Shown in pieces: positions 1 through 7,396 of a stretch of 12,904 nucleotides of DNA. The stretch covers positions 1-12,904 of the forward strand of contig SLLP01000023.1 in NCBI GenBank assembly GCA_007133995.1. Direction: 5' to 3'. Origin of the DNA: Balneolales bacterium (GTDB taxonomy: Bacteria; Bacteroidota; Rhodothermia; Balneolales; Natronogracilivirgulaceae). The notes beneath the pieces were generated by a model. The model had not been told where the DNA came from, did no database searches, and worked only from the letters and a program-made list of their open reading frames with translations. The stretch's first letter is position 1. Every line of letters begins with the position of its first letter. The position numbers and the translations under genes were made by a program.

Positions 1-2
1 GC

Positions 3-227
3 GACAATCACACGGCGCTTCAATATTTCGAATATATTCGTGATCATGATCCGGAATATGTGGGGGTCTACTACCACCTTGGCAAGTTGTACCAATCCAT
101 CGGCAATCCGGAAAAAGCATTGAAAACTTTCACAACGGGTATATCAGCTGCCCGAAAGGTTCGCGACCTGCATGCCGCTTCCGAACTTGAACAGGCCATT
201 GATGAACTGGAAACAGACCAAGCCTAA
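3..227 (+). CDS. TPR-repeat protein, 3' fragment
   Basis: This is the C-terminal 74 residues of a gene that begins before the window; the frame is open from base 3 to a TAA at 225-227. The segment ALQYFEYIRDHDPEYVGVYY followed by HLGKLYQSIGNPEKALKTF has the spacing and small or aromatic residues of a tetratricopeptide repeat (A..YF, P.Y...YY.LG.LY...G...KAL..F). A charged helix follows (ASELEQAIDELE). TPR proteins are scaffolds for protein-protein contacts, and the partner cannot be told from this piece. The stop lies 9 bases before the next gene on the same strand, so the two are probably cotranscribed. No signal peptide can be judged because the N-terminus is missing. Confidence 0.75.
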   Translation, partial: DNHTALQYFEYIRDHDPEYVGVYYHLGKLYQSIGNPEKALKTFTTGISAARKVRDLHAASELEQAIDELETDQA

Positions 228-236
228 CTACCTGAT

Positions 237-1532
237 ATGCGTACTTATCTACTATATTTTTTGATACTGGCTATTTCCTCAACAGTACTTGCCGCTGACA
301 CACCTACCCATACTGTACGGCCGGGAGAAACCCTTTTCAGTATTTCAAGGCAGTATGATGTCTCCATCGAACAGCTTCGGGCATGGAACGAACTTCCCGA
401 AAATGTCATCCAGGTCGGACAGGTACTCGTTGTTGGAAGCGATGCACAGCCGGCGGCGCAAGATCGTGATGCGCAACCACGACCTGAAGCACCCCGGGAT
501 GCACGCAGTGATTCGCGTCAGGATACACACACCAATGGACGTACCATAACTCACACTGTAGAGCCTGGACAAACCCTGTTCCGTATCTCGCAAATTTATG
601 ATGTGAGCGTTGATGAGATCAAACAATGGAACAATCTTCGCGATAACATCATCTCTATCGGTCAAGAACTCGAGATCCGCCTGCAGGATGTTACGGATCG
701 TGCTCAACCGGATACAACCCGGGACCAACCGGCTGTAGCTGAGGAGCGACCTGATGAAGTTCCTCTCCCGGATCGTCAGGCTGATACCGTTGCTCAGCGG
801 GAAGCCGAACCCGCTGATGACGATGAATTTGGTGCTTCCGAAACCCCATCACATTACGAAGTTAGGCCGGGTGACACCATGCACCGGATCGCGTCACAGT
901 TCAACATGACGGTCCAGGAGCTTATGGACTACAACGACCTTGAGTCCTCGACTATCCATGTCGGACAACAGCTTCGCATTCGCAGCAGGCCGGCCGCTCC
1001 ACCATCCGTCGCAGCAGAATGGGACATGGAGAGTACACCGCAGGGACGCTTTGTGACGCACACCATCAGTGAAGGGGATACTCTGCATCAACTTCTTCAG
1101 TATCACCAGATGGATTTGGATGAGTTTCGTGCACTAAATCCAGGTATCTCTGCAGCTGACTTGCGACAGGGTGATGAAATCACTCTTATTCTTGCTGCAA
1201 CCACAACACGGCGAAATCCCTATCGTACAGAATCCCGAGGTAACGACGGCGCCCGTATTGAAGTTACCCGCTACCCTGATGACAGACAGCGCAAGACCAC
1301 CACCAGTGGGGATCTCTACAATCCGAAAGCACTGACAGCCGCCCATCCCAACCTCTCTCTTGGCACAGTGGTTTATGTGGAAAATCCGGAAAATGGTCGC
1401 GGAGTATTCGTCCATGTCAATGACCGGACCCCGGAAAATCGCCTCATGCTTTCTGATGCAGCTTTTCGCTCGCTAGGCTATTACAACGCTACCCGGTTGA
1501 CCGCAAAAATCCATGAAGTAAACGATAATTAA
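237..1532 (+). CDS. Secreted protein with four LysM repeats and RlpA-like double-psi barrel domain
   Basis: A 431-residue protein that begins with a typical signal peptide (residues 1-20, hydrophobic core LLYFLILAISSTVLA, cleavage near AAD). Three clear LysM modules follow at about 24-67, 104-148 and 205-249, each with the pattern V.PG.TL..I...Y.....L..WN. and a closing VGQ.L.I. A fourth, more divergent one lies at 273-319 (ISEGDTLHQLL, ending QGDEITLIL). The linkers are rich in Q, D, R and P. Residues 338-427 match the RlpA-like double-psi beta-barrel (TTTSGDLYNPKALTAAH, LGTVVYVENPENGR, VHVNDRTP). LysM binds the GlcNAc backbone of peptidoglycan and RlpA cleaves naked glycan strands, so a periplasmic or outer-membrane role in wall remodelling is likely. 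The RlpA His and Asp are kept (H370, D396), but the SGE Glu is Asp here (D359). No lipobox Cys is seen. The ATG at 237 fits the signal peptide. Confidence 0.85.
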   Translation: MRTYLLYFLILAISSTVLAADTPTHTVRPGETLFSISRQYDVSIEQLRAWNELPENVIQVGQVLVVGSDAQPAAQDRDAQPRPEAPRDARSDSRQDTHTNGRTITHTVEPGQTLFRISQIYDVSVDEIKQWNNLRDNIISIGQELEIRLQDVTDRAQPDTTRDQPAVAEERPDEVPLPDRQADTVAQREAEPADDDEFGASETPSHYEVRPGDTMHRIASQFNMTVQELMDYNDLESSTIHVGQQLRIRSRPAAPPSVAAEWDMESTPQGRFVTHTISEGDTLHQLLQYHQMDLDEFRALNPGISAADLRQGDEITLILAATTTRRNPYRTESRGNDGARIEVTRYPDDRQRKTTTSGDLYNPKALTAAHPNLSLGTVVYVENPENGRGVFVHVNDRTPENRLMLSDAAFRSLGYYNATRLTAKIHEVNDN

Positions 1533-1705
1533 TTTTAATTAATTTAAATTATTGGCTCCTATTTCTTACATTAAATCTGTATCGGTATGAGGAAATAAGC
1601 TCAAGGTTGCCATTTGCCTTACATAAATAGCAAGTTCAAATAATTAGCTTTTACATGATTTCCAGTGGTGGGACTATCTGTGAGTTAATCAAATGATTGA
1701 TTTTA

Positions 1706-2287
1706 ATGGACGAAATGACGAGAGAAGAGCTGCAAAAACAGGAAGATTTCAATGATGAGATTCTCCCGCATCTGGATGCGCTCTTCAATTTTGCAATGAA
1801 ACTTACAACCAATACGGACGATGCCGAGGACCTGGTTCAGGACACCATAGTCAAGGCTTTCCGGTTTTTCAGCAGTTATGAAAAAGGGACCAATGCCAAG
1901 GGCTGGCTATTCCGTATCCTGAAAAACTCGTACATTAACAACTACAGAAAAGTCTCCAAACAACCTCAGAAGGTGGATTACGACGAGATCGAGCCATTTT
2001 ATGAGAGTATCAGGAGTGAGCAATCCAACACCACCGACATGGAATCAACTATGTACGGTGAGATGATGGATGATCACGTCACCACAGCTCTGGCCAGTCT
2101 GCCCGAGGATTTTCGAACGGTTGTTCTGCTTTGTGATATCGAAGGGTTCACCTACGAGGAAATAGCCAATATGCTCGACGTTCCAATCGGGACGATACGA
2201 TCCCGCCTGCACCGGGGCCGGAACCTGCTCAAGGCCGAACTCTCGGAGTATGCCACACGGCGCGGCTATAACAAAGTCGATGATTAA
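1706..2287 (+). CDS. ECF-family RNA polymerase sigma factor
   Basis: A 193-residue sigma-70 family protein of the extracytoplasmic-function type. Region 2 is at about residues 20-84 (LPHLDALFNFAMKLT, DAEDLVQDTIVKAFRFF, GWLFRILKNSYINNYRK). Region 4 is at about 128-180 (LASLPEDFRTVVLLCDIEGF, then GTIRSRLHRGR as the recognition helix). There is no region 1.1 or 3, as expected for ECF factors. The sequence resembles the SigH/SigR-like subgroup common in Bacteroidota. The frame is open from a TTG at 1697, but I choose the ATG at 1706; the ATG at 1715 is also possible. No Shine-Dalgarno is seen. No anti-sigma gene lies next to it on the same strand, and its stop overlaps that of the convergent histidine kinase gene. 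The 173 bases upstream are AT-rich, with no promoter I would defend. Confidence 0.9.
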   Translation: MDEMTREELQKQEDFNDEILPHLDALFNFAMKLTTNTDDAEDLVQDTIVKAFRFFSSYEKGTNAKGWLFRILKNSYINNYRKVSKQPQKVDYDEIEPFYESIRSEQSNTTDMESTMYGEMMDDHVTTALASLPEDFRTVVLLCDIEGFTYEEIANMLDVPIGTIRSRLHRGRNLLKAELSEYATRRGYNKVDD

Positions 2288-3624
2288 TTCTGCCGGATCT
2301 CCTCGGCTTTTTCAGTTGCTTTTCTTTTATTTTCGTCCATTGGCAATATCATCCGAAATGTAGTTCCCTCCCCGGGTGTTGTTTTGTGGACAAAGATCCG
2401 ACCTTTGTGGTACTCCTCCACAATCCGGCGGGTAAGACTGAGTCCCAGTCCCCACCCTCTCTTTTTTGTGCTATAACCGGGATTGAAAATCTCTTTTTTG
2501 TGCTTTTTCTCGATCCCCTTGCCGTTGTCGGTGACATCAATCACATACTGATTGTTCTGTTCATAAGCTTCAATATGTACTTTGGAAATACCGTTCTTTG
2601 AGTCGACGGCATCCAGCGAGTTTTTGAGCAGGTTCTCAATTGCCCAGGCAAAAAGCTCCGGGTTCATCATGATTCTCTTGTCCGACCTGACATTCATCGT
2701 GAGTGTCACATGCTTGCCGATCTGCGGCATACGGCGCTCAAGATACTCCATCACCTTCCTGATGATCGGAGCTGCCTTTTTGGGCTTGAGTTCAGGTATC
2801 GACCCAATCTTGCTGAACCGCTCGGCAACCATCTGTATACGGTGCAGATCGTTGGTAATTTCATGAGCTATCTGAAGCGTTTCCGGATCGTTGTTCTGCT
2901 CTTTCAACAGGGCAATCCAACCATAAAGACTCGATAGCGGGGTTCCCAGCTGATGCGCTGCCTCACGCGCCATCCCAACCCAAAGATTGGACTGTTCCGT
3001 CCGTTTAATGCTGCTCAAACTCAGATATCCGAGTCCAAGAAACAGGGCCAGCAGCCCGAACTGAACGTAAGGAAAATACTGAAGCGTGCGGATGATGGCA
3101 CTGTCACCGTAGTAGATAAACTGCTCCTGAACCATGTCACCGGCACCGAGTTCTATGCGAATCGGCTCATTTTGTGATGCGTATTCTGCTATGATCCGCT
3201 CGTCCAGATTCCGGTTCCCGGTATTTCTGGAACCCAGAATATTGTTCTCTTCATCTACGACAATAGAGGGAATTTCAAAACGGTTTTTGATAATCAGCTC
3301 GGAGGCAATAAAATCAAGCGATGCGTTGGAGAGATCCGATTCCGCCCTGTTGAGCGCGCGAACCCAGCGACTTTTCTCCATATCGCCGATCCCGTCATTT
3401 GTTGATATCTCCACCATGATGGCAGCAAGTTCATTACGCGTATCCTTGTAAAGCGGCCTGCTGTTGTACTCCATGGCCCGCGCCCACAGTTCAACACCGG
3501 AATGTTCTTTCTCACGGATTTTTTCAATCAAATAGTGAGTGTAGATAAACGAACCGATGGCAGTGACTAGCAGAAAAAAGACCAGCGTACCCTTGATCCG
3601 GTTCGATGTGCTGTTGAAAAACAT
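2284..3624 (-). CDS. Membrane-bound sensor histidine kinase, PorY-like
   Basis: A 446-residue kinase. Two membrane helices (about 12-31 and 184-205) flank a roughly 150-residue periplasmic segment that I cannot assign to a known sensor domain. The phosphoacceptor box is AREAAHQLGTPLSSLYGW with H224. The HATPase domain shows the N box (ENLLKNSLDA, N331 and N335), the G1 box (DVTDNGKGI, 363-371), an F-box-like FNPGYSTK, and the G2 box (GWGLGLSLTRRIVEEY). No HAMP or receiver domain is visible. The HQLGTP form of the H box, instead of HE.RTP, is the form I associate with the PorY group of Bacteroidota kinases. It lies 107 bases downstream of clpX on the same strand, with a hairpin in the gap. No response regulator is adjacent, but a PorX-like gene lies at the right end of the window. 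Its stop overlaps the convergent sigma-factor stop by 4 bases. Confidence 0.88.
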   Translation of the reverse strand: MFFNSTSNRIKGTLVFFLLVTAIGSFIYTHYLIEKIREKEHSGVELWARAMEYNSRPLYKDTRNELAAIMVEISTNDGIGDMEKSRWVRALNRAESDLSNASLDFIASELIIKNRFEIPSIVVDEENNILGSRNTGNRNLDERIIAEYASQNEPIRIELGAGDMVQEQFIYYGDSAIIRTLQYFPYVQFGLLALFLGLGYLSLSSIKRTEQSNLWVGMAREAAHQLGTPLSSLYGWIALLKEQNNDPETLQIAHEITNDLHRIQMVAERFSKIGSIPELKPKKAAPIIRKVMEYLERRMPQIGKHVTLTMNVRSDKRIMMNPELFAWAIENLLKNSLDAVDSKNGISKVHIEAYEQNNQYVIDVTDNGKGIEKKHKKEIFNPGYSTKKRGWGLGLSLTRRIVEEYHKGRIFVHKTTPGEGTTFRMILPMDENKRKATEKAEEIRQN

Positions 3625-3656
3625 GGTTTTCAGGCATTGGTAAATGTTGAAATGAT

Positions 3657-3681
3657 CCGCAAAGATGCAGACATTTTGCGG
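3657..3681 (-). repeat. Inverted repeat in the clpX-kinase gap
   Basis: On the minus strand CCGCAAA and TTTGCGG form a perfect 7-bp stem around an 11-base centre, in which ATG and CAT can add 3 more pairs after a bulged C. It starts 33 bases upstream of the kinase ATG and lies 50 bases past the clpX stop. No T-run follows on either strand, so it is not a standard intrinsic terminator. It may be an mRNA leader structure, a 3' stabilising hairpin for clpX, or an operator. The pairing is visible; the role is inferred. Confidence 0.5.
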
Positions 3682-3731
3682 TCATCATAATCACCCTGGT
3701 GTAACGAATAAACCGGCAGGGCTATTTTTGC

Positions 3732-4973
3732 CTATGCAGAAGCTTTTCGCTTTTTATAGATCGGAGGAGCAAATTTTCCTATGGTATCCTTGGTGATAAT
3801 ACAGCGCTCAATATTTTTCATGGTCGGCAGCGTGAACATGATGTCGAGCATGGCTCGCTCCATGATCGATCTCAAACCACGCGCTCCGGTTTTTCGCTTC
3901 ATGGCCTGGGAGACCACTTCCTGAAGGGCATCCTCCTCAAACTCCAGCTCAACCCCCTCCATCCGAAACAGCTTTTTGTACTGCTTGATGATTGCATTTT
4001 TCGGTTTCAGGAGGATATTGATCATCGCCTGCTCGGAAAGCTCCTCCAAACCGGATATGATCGGCAGACGTCCGATAAGTTCCGGAATGAGACCGTATTT
4101 CTGGAGATCTTCCGGTTCCACAAGGGTGAAGATTTTCGGGTCATCCTTGTCGTATTTGTCGTGATAATCCGCCGTGAAACCCATGCTGGAAGCCGACAGT
4201 CTGCGGGAAATGATCTCGTTCAACCCCTCAAACGCACCCCCGCAAACGAACAGGATATTGCGGGTGTCCACTGTGATGAAACTCTGTTCCGGGTGTTTGC
4301 GTCCGCCTTTGGGCGGCACATTGGCGGTGGTGCCTTCCAGGATTTTCAGCAACGCCTGTTGAACACCCTCACCGGATACGTCACGTGTAATCGACGGGTT
4401 GTCGCTTTTACGAGCCACCTTGTCTACTTCATCAATGTAAACAATACCCCGTTCGGCGCGTTCCACATCGTAATCAGCGGCCTGAAGCAGATTGGAGAGG
4501 ATGCTCTCCACATCCTCGCCGACATAACCGGCCTCGGTAAGAGCTGTCGCATCCGCAATACAGAACGGCACATCGATAATTCCTGCAAGTGTGCGGGCAA
4601 GCAGAGTCTTTCCTGATCCTGTCGGGCCCAGAAGCACGATGTTGCTTTTCTCGATTTGAGCATCATCTTCCTCAAAATCCGAACTTGCAATACGTTTGTA
4701 ATGATTGTAAACCGCTACGGAAAGCGTCTTTTTCGCATCTTCCTGCTCAATGACATATTCATCAAGGTAAGCCTTTAGCTCGATGGGCTTGAGTTCGTTC
4801 TTGAACACCGGCTGCTCTTTTATCCCGGGTTCAAGGTCACTTTTCACGATGCCGGACGCATCGGTGATACACTGGTCGCAGATGTAGACATTGGGTCCGG
4901 CAACCATGCTCTTGACTTCATGGCTCGACCTGCCACAAAACGAGCACTGTATTTTTCTTTCCTGATCACTCAT
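3732..4973 (-). CDS. clpX: ATP-dependent Clp protease ATP-binding subunit ClpX
   Basis: A full-length ClpX of 413 residues, the AAA+ unfoldase that recognises tagged proteins and threads them into ClpP in the cytoplasm. The N-terminal zinc-binding domain has four cysteines, C10, C13, C32 and C35. Walker A is GPTGSGKT (116-123), the pore loop GYVGED (149-154), Walker B IDE with D181 and E182, the RKH motif 225-227, and sensor 2 GARGLR (363-368). The ClpP-docking tripeptide, usually (I/L/V)GF, reads MGF here (264-266). The ATG at 4973 gives the standard MSD-type N-terminus; no clear Shine-Dalgarno precedes it. It lies 70 bases after clpP on the same strand, so tig-clpP-clpX is very likely one transcription unit. 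Confidence 0.97.
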   Translation of the reverse strand: MSDQERKIQCSFCGRSSHEVKSMVAGPNVYICDQCITDASGIVKSDLEPGIKEQPVFKNELKPIELKAYLDEYVIEQEDAKKTLSVAVYNHYKRIASSDFEEDDAQIEKSNIVLLGPTGSGKTLLARTLAGIIDVPFCIADATALTEAGYVGEDVESILSNLLQAADYDVERAERGIVYIDEVDKVARKSDNPSITRDVSGEGVQQALLKILEGTTANVPPKGGRKHPEQSFITVDTRNILFVCGGAFEGLNEIISRRLSASSMGFTADYHDKYDKDDPKIFTLVEPEDLQKYGLIPELIGRLPIISGLEELSEQAMINILLKPKNAIIKQYKKLFRMEGVELEFEEDALQEVVSQAMKRKTGARGLRSIMERAMLDIMFTLPTMKNIERCIITKDTIGKFAPPIYKKRKASA

Positions 4974-5043
4974 TGTCGATAGAACCGTTTTTGGGGTAGC
5001 ATGCCATTTCTAATGACAGGATACATGCATATTTATGAATATA

Positions 5044-5694
5044 CTATTTTGAGGGAGTACGCTCAAGCACTTTGTCAACCAGTCCGTATTCCAGTGTCTC
5101 CTGGGCATTCATCCACTTGTTTCTGTCCGAATCACGAATGATATCTTCGACATCCCTGTCGGCATGCCGGGCCAGGATCTCGCTGAGTGTACGCTTGATC
5201 CGGATGATTTCACGGGCTTCGATCTCGATGTCACTGGCCTGACCCTGCGTTCCACCAAGCGGCTGATGGATCATGACCTTGGAGTGCGGCAGAAGCGTTC
5301 GCTTGCCTTTTGTTCCCCCTGCGAGAAGTACGGCGCCCATGGATGCGGCCATTCCCATGCAGATGGTGGACACACTGCAGCGGACATGCTGCATGGTGTC
5401 GTAAATTGCCAGTCCAGACGAGACGACGCCGCCCGGGCTGTTGATATACAGATTGATGTCCTTCTCCGGATCGTCCGACTCGAGAAACAGCATCTGGGCC
5501 ACAATGCTGCTGGCGACAGCATCATTTATGGGGGTTCCGAGGATGATGATCCGGTCTTTCAACAGCCGGGAGTAGATATCAAATGCCCGTTCTCCACGAT
5601 TGGTCGTCTCGATGACCATGGGAATAAGGCTGTTTTGCGGCTGATCGCCGGAAATGCTGTTCTCGTCAAACATGGGTTGCTTCAAATGATTCAT
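5044..5694 (-). CDS. clpP: ATP-dependent Clp protease proteolytic subunit ClpP
   Basis: A 216-residue ClpP, the barrel-shaped serine peptidase that degrades substrates delivered by ClpX. The oxyanion-region motif INSPGG (84-89), the nucleophile in GMAASMGA (S118) and the histidine in MIHQPLGG (H143) are all present. The third triad residue is unusual. Ungapped alignment from RD.(E/D)R through EYGLVD places N192 (codon AAC, in SDRNKWM) where E. coli ClpP has catalytic Asp185 in ERDRF. The first 25 or so residues are a variable extension or propeptide. The start codon overlaps the tig stop as ATGA, which suggests translational coupling. Apart from N192 the protein looks intact and of normal length. 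Confidence 0.96.
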   Translation of the reverse strand: MNHLKQPMFDENSISGDQPQNSLIPMVIETTNRGERAFDIYSRLLKDRIIILGTPINDAVASSIVAQMLFLESDDPEKDINLYINSPGGVVSSGLAIYDTMQHVRCSVSTICMGMAASMGAVLLAGGTKGKRTLLPHSKVMIHQPLGGTQGQASDIEIEAREIIRIKRTLSEILARHADRDVEDIIRDSDRNKWMNAQETLEYGLVDKVLERTPSK

Positions 5695-6998
5695 TTATCG
5701 CTCTTTTCGTTACGTTGTTCTTTCTTTTTTTCCTGATAGGCATCCTTGTCGAGCTCGTTCACCGACACCTGCTCCAATATACGATCGAAAAGCTTGTCCG
5801 TTCGAATATTCTGCCGCAGGGTTTCAAGCTGATCGGCTGACTGGGCATAGAAGTTTTTGACCATCTCGACCGGCAACCCGTATCGGGCCGCCTCCGAAGC
5901 GAGCCGCGCATCGATATCCTCTTCATTGATCTCAATATCATCGAATTTCTTGCCCAGCTCCTCGATAATAAAAGCCCAACGGGCTTCGCGCTCCGCATCT
6001 TCTTTTATCGACTCGCGATACTCTTCCTCATTGAAATCTTCCGGCATGGGCTGTCCCTGTTGCTGCTGTTTCATTCGATCGACATAGGCATCCTGGAACC
6101 GTTTCAGGAGCACAGCGGGCACTTCAATATCCGGGTGCGCCTCAATCAACTGGTCCATGATCTCCTGCTTCAGCATATCATTGGATACCTGGTCGTAGTA
6201 ATTCTGAATCTGGCTTTTGATGCGGCTTCTGTAGTCATCAACCGAGGTGACCTCGCCTTTCGTCGCCTCTTTCACAAATTCCTCGTCAAGCTCCGGCAGT
6301 TCAAGCTTCATCACCTTTTTTACAGTCAGCTGGAATGATTCGGCATCATCTCCTTCACCCAGTGTCACCTTTACTTCATCTCCCTTTTTCGCACCTTTGA
6401 GCGCTTCCTGAAACTCCTTGTTCTCGTCATCGCTCAGATCAAGCTCCTTGTCGGTATCCTGGTCTTGATCACCGGGTTCTCCATCCTTGTCGAGCGGAAC
6501 CGCATCGACAGTAACCCTGCTATTTTCGTCAATTTTGGCCTCGCTCTCCTTCCAGGTGCCGCCGCGCTCAAGAGAGTGCTTCAGTTCCTCCTCGACCTCA
6601 TCGTCCGTTACATCATGGACCATCTTGTCGATTTTGAACGATGCGATATCCTTCAGCTCGAATTCCGGTTTTACACCAATCTCCAGCTTCACTTCGAGTT
6701 CGCCGTCATTCCATTTCATATCCTCAAAACGGGGTTCGCCTACCGGGCTGAATTTCGGTACCACTTCCTCCTTGAATACTTCCTGGATGAAATTGTTGAT
6801 CTCTTCGGACTCGATTTCCTTGCCGAATCTCTTTTTGACTATGGAAACAGGCACCTGACCAGGTCGAAAACCCGGCATATTGATTTTTTTCCGGTATTCC
6901 CGAAATGCTTTTTCAAACCGGGGATTCAGATCTTCCCGGGTTGCGGATATGGTGAGAACCTTGTCTACATTGCTTTTGTCTTCAACAGCTATGTTCAC
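5691..6998 (-). CDS. tig: Trigger factor (ribosome-associated chaperone)
   Basis: A 435-residue trigger factor, which binds ribosomal protein L23 at the exit tunnel and shields nascent chains. The N-terminal ribosome-binding domain carries the signature GFRPGQVP (43-50; GFRxGxxP in the family). The middle PPIase region (about 155-235) is poor: the usual FGG/FxLG and IPGFE.GL segments are replaced by a highly acidic stretch (DKDGEPGDQDQDTDKELDLS, 170-189), so prolyl-isomerase activity is doubtful. The helical C-terminal chaperone domain runs from about 236 (LPELDEEFVKEA) to a charged tail. The start is GTG at 6998, since an in-frame TAA lies 12 bases upstream and no ATG fits. An apparent terminator ends only 20 bases before this start. 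The stop is fused with the clpP start. Confidence 0.95.
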   Translation of the reverse strand: MNIAVEDKSNVDKVLTISATREDLNPRFEKAFREYRKKINMPGFRPGQVPVSIVKKRFGKEIESEEINNFIQEVFKEEVVPKFSPVGEPRFEDMKWNDGELEVKLEIGVKPEFELKDIASFKIDKMVHDVTDDEVEEELKHSLERGGTWKESEAKIDENSRVTVDAVPLDKDGEPGDQDQDTDKELDLSDDENKEFQEALKGAKKGDEVKVTLGEGDDAESFQLTVKKVMKLELPELDEEFVKEATKGEVTSVDDYRSRIKSQIQNYYDQVSNDMLKQEIMDQLIEAHPDIEVPAVLLKRFQDAYVDRMKQQQQGQPMPEDFNEEEYRESIKEDAEREARWAFIIEELGKKFDDIEINEEDIDARLASEAARYGLPVEMVKNFYAQSADQLETLRQNIRTDKLFDRILEQVSVNELDKDAYQEKKKEQRNEKSDK

Positions 6999-7018
6999 GA
7001 AAATGATAATTTAGAGTT

Positions 7019-7047
7019 AAAAAAAACCGTCGATGGCAACCGATCGG
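7019..7047 (-). terminator. Intrinsic terminator between tRNA-Leu and tig
   Basis: On the minus strand the segment CCGATCGGTTGCCATCGACGG (in two halves, CCGATCGGT and ATCGACGG, around loop TGCC) folds into an 8-bp stem with one bulged A and one G-T pair. It is followed directly by eight Ts (7026 down to 7019). This is a good rho-independent terminator shape, 40 bases past the tRNA 3' end. It should end tRNA-Leu transcription but sits just before tig. Confidence 0.7.
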
Positions 7048-7087
7048 AAAGCGGGATATGATCATTATGATCTTTCTTTTTGCATCG

Positions 7088-7169
7088 TACGAGAGGGGGG
7101 ACTCGAACCCCCACGCCTTTCGGCACTAGATCCTAAATCTAGCGTGTCTACCAATTTCACCACTCTCGC
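7088..7169 (-). tRNA. tRNA-Leu (anticodon UAG)
   Basis: An 82-nt class II tRNA on the minus strand. The acceptor stem GCGAGAG pairs with CTCTCGT (first pair G-U), and the discriminator is A as expected for leucine. The D arm has GTG/CAC with AAATTGGTAGA in the loop. The anticodon stem CTAGA/TCTAG encloses the loop TTTAGGA, giving anticodon UAG at 7135-7133, which reads CUN codons. The long variable arm is TGCCGAAAGGCGT, and the T arm is GGGGG/CCCCC with loop TTCGAGT. The 3' CCA is not encoded (CGA follows the discriminator), so CCA must be added by tRNA nucleotidyltransferase. It precedes tig on the same strand, an arrangement I recall from other bacteria. Confidence 0.97.
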
Positions 7170-7248
7170 AGTGAGGCATAAGCAGAAACCCGGGATACAA
7201 CCCGCTGTTATCTATGATCACGGCTCTCTGCAAGAAAATTAGCCTTAT

Positions 7249-7277
7249 AATATACTTAATTTTACGTGTATTTTCAA
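7249..7277 (-). promoter_or_regulatory. Putative sigma-70-type promoter for tRNA-Leu
   Basis: On the minus strand TTGAAA (7277-7272) and TATATT (7254-7249) are separated by exactly 17 bases, each one mismatch from the consensus boxes. Transcription would start near 7242, leaving a leader of about 70 bases before the tRNA 5' end. It is the best promoter-like match in the gap between the tRNA and cutA. Confidence 0.5.
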
Positions 7278-7396
7278 TGTCGGACCGCTTTTGCCATTTT
7301 CATGCAATGCCTGTTTTCCAATTACTTTCTGATTGGTTATTTTTTTATCCTTACATGAGCTTGTAAACGAATCAGCCTGGAATTTACTTCACGAGC

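Noticed and set aside
1533..1705. AT-rich stretch with TTAATTAATTTAAATTA between the LysM gene and the sigma factor
   Set aside because: It is symmetric because of low complexity; I could not find a convincing terminator, promoter pair or ECF-type -35 motif.
4161..4616. A 151-codon open frame on the plus strand inside clpX
   Set aside because: It lies wholly opposite a well-conserved clpX with every expected motif, and its translation shows no family-like pattern.
6465..7061. A 198-codon open frame on the plus strand opposite tig
   Set aside because: It is antisense to the conserved trigger factor gene; its hydrophobic look comes from the reverse complement of acidic and lysine-rich codons.
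7060..7072. Palindrome GATCATTATGATC near the tRNA 3' end
   Set aside because: It is a short AT-rich symmetric sequence with no second copy seen, and the adjacent hairpin with eight Ts explains termination better.
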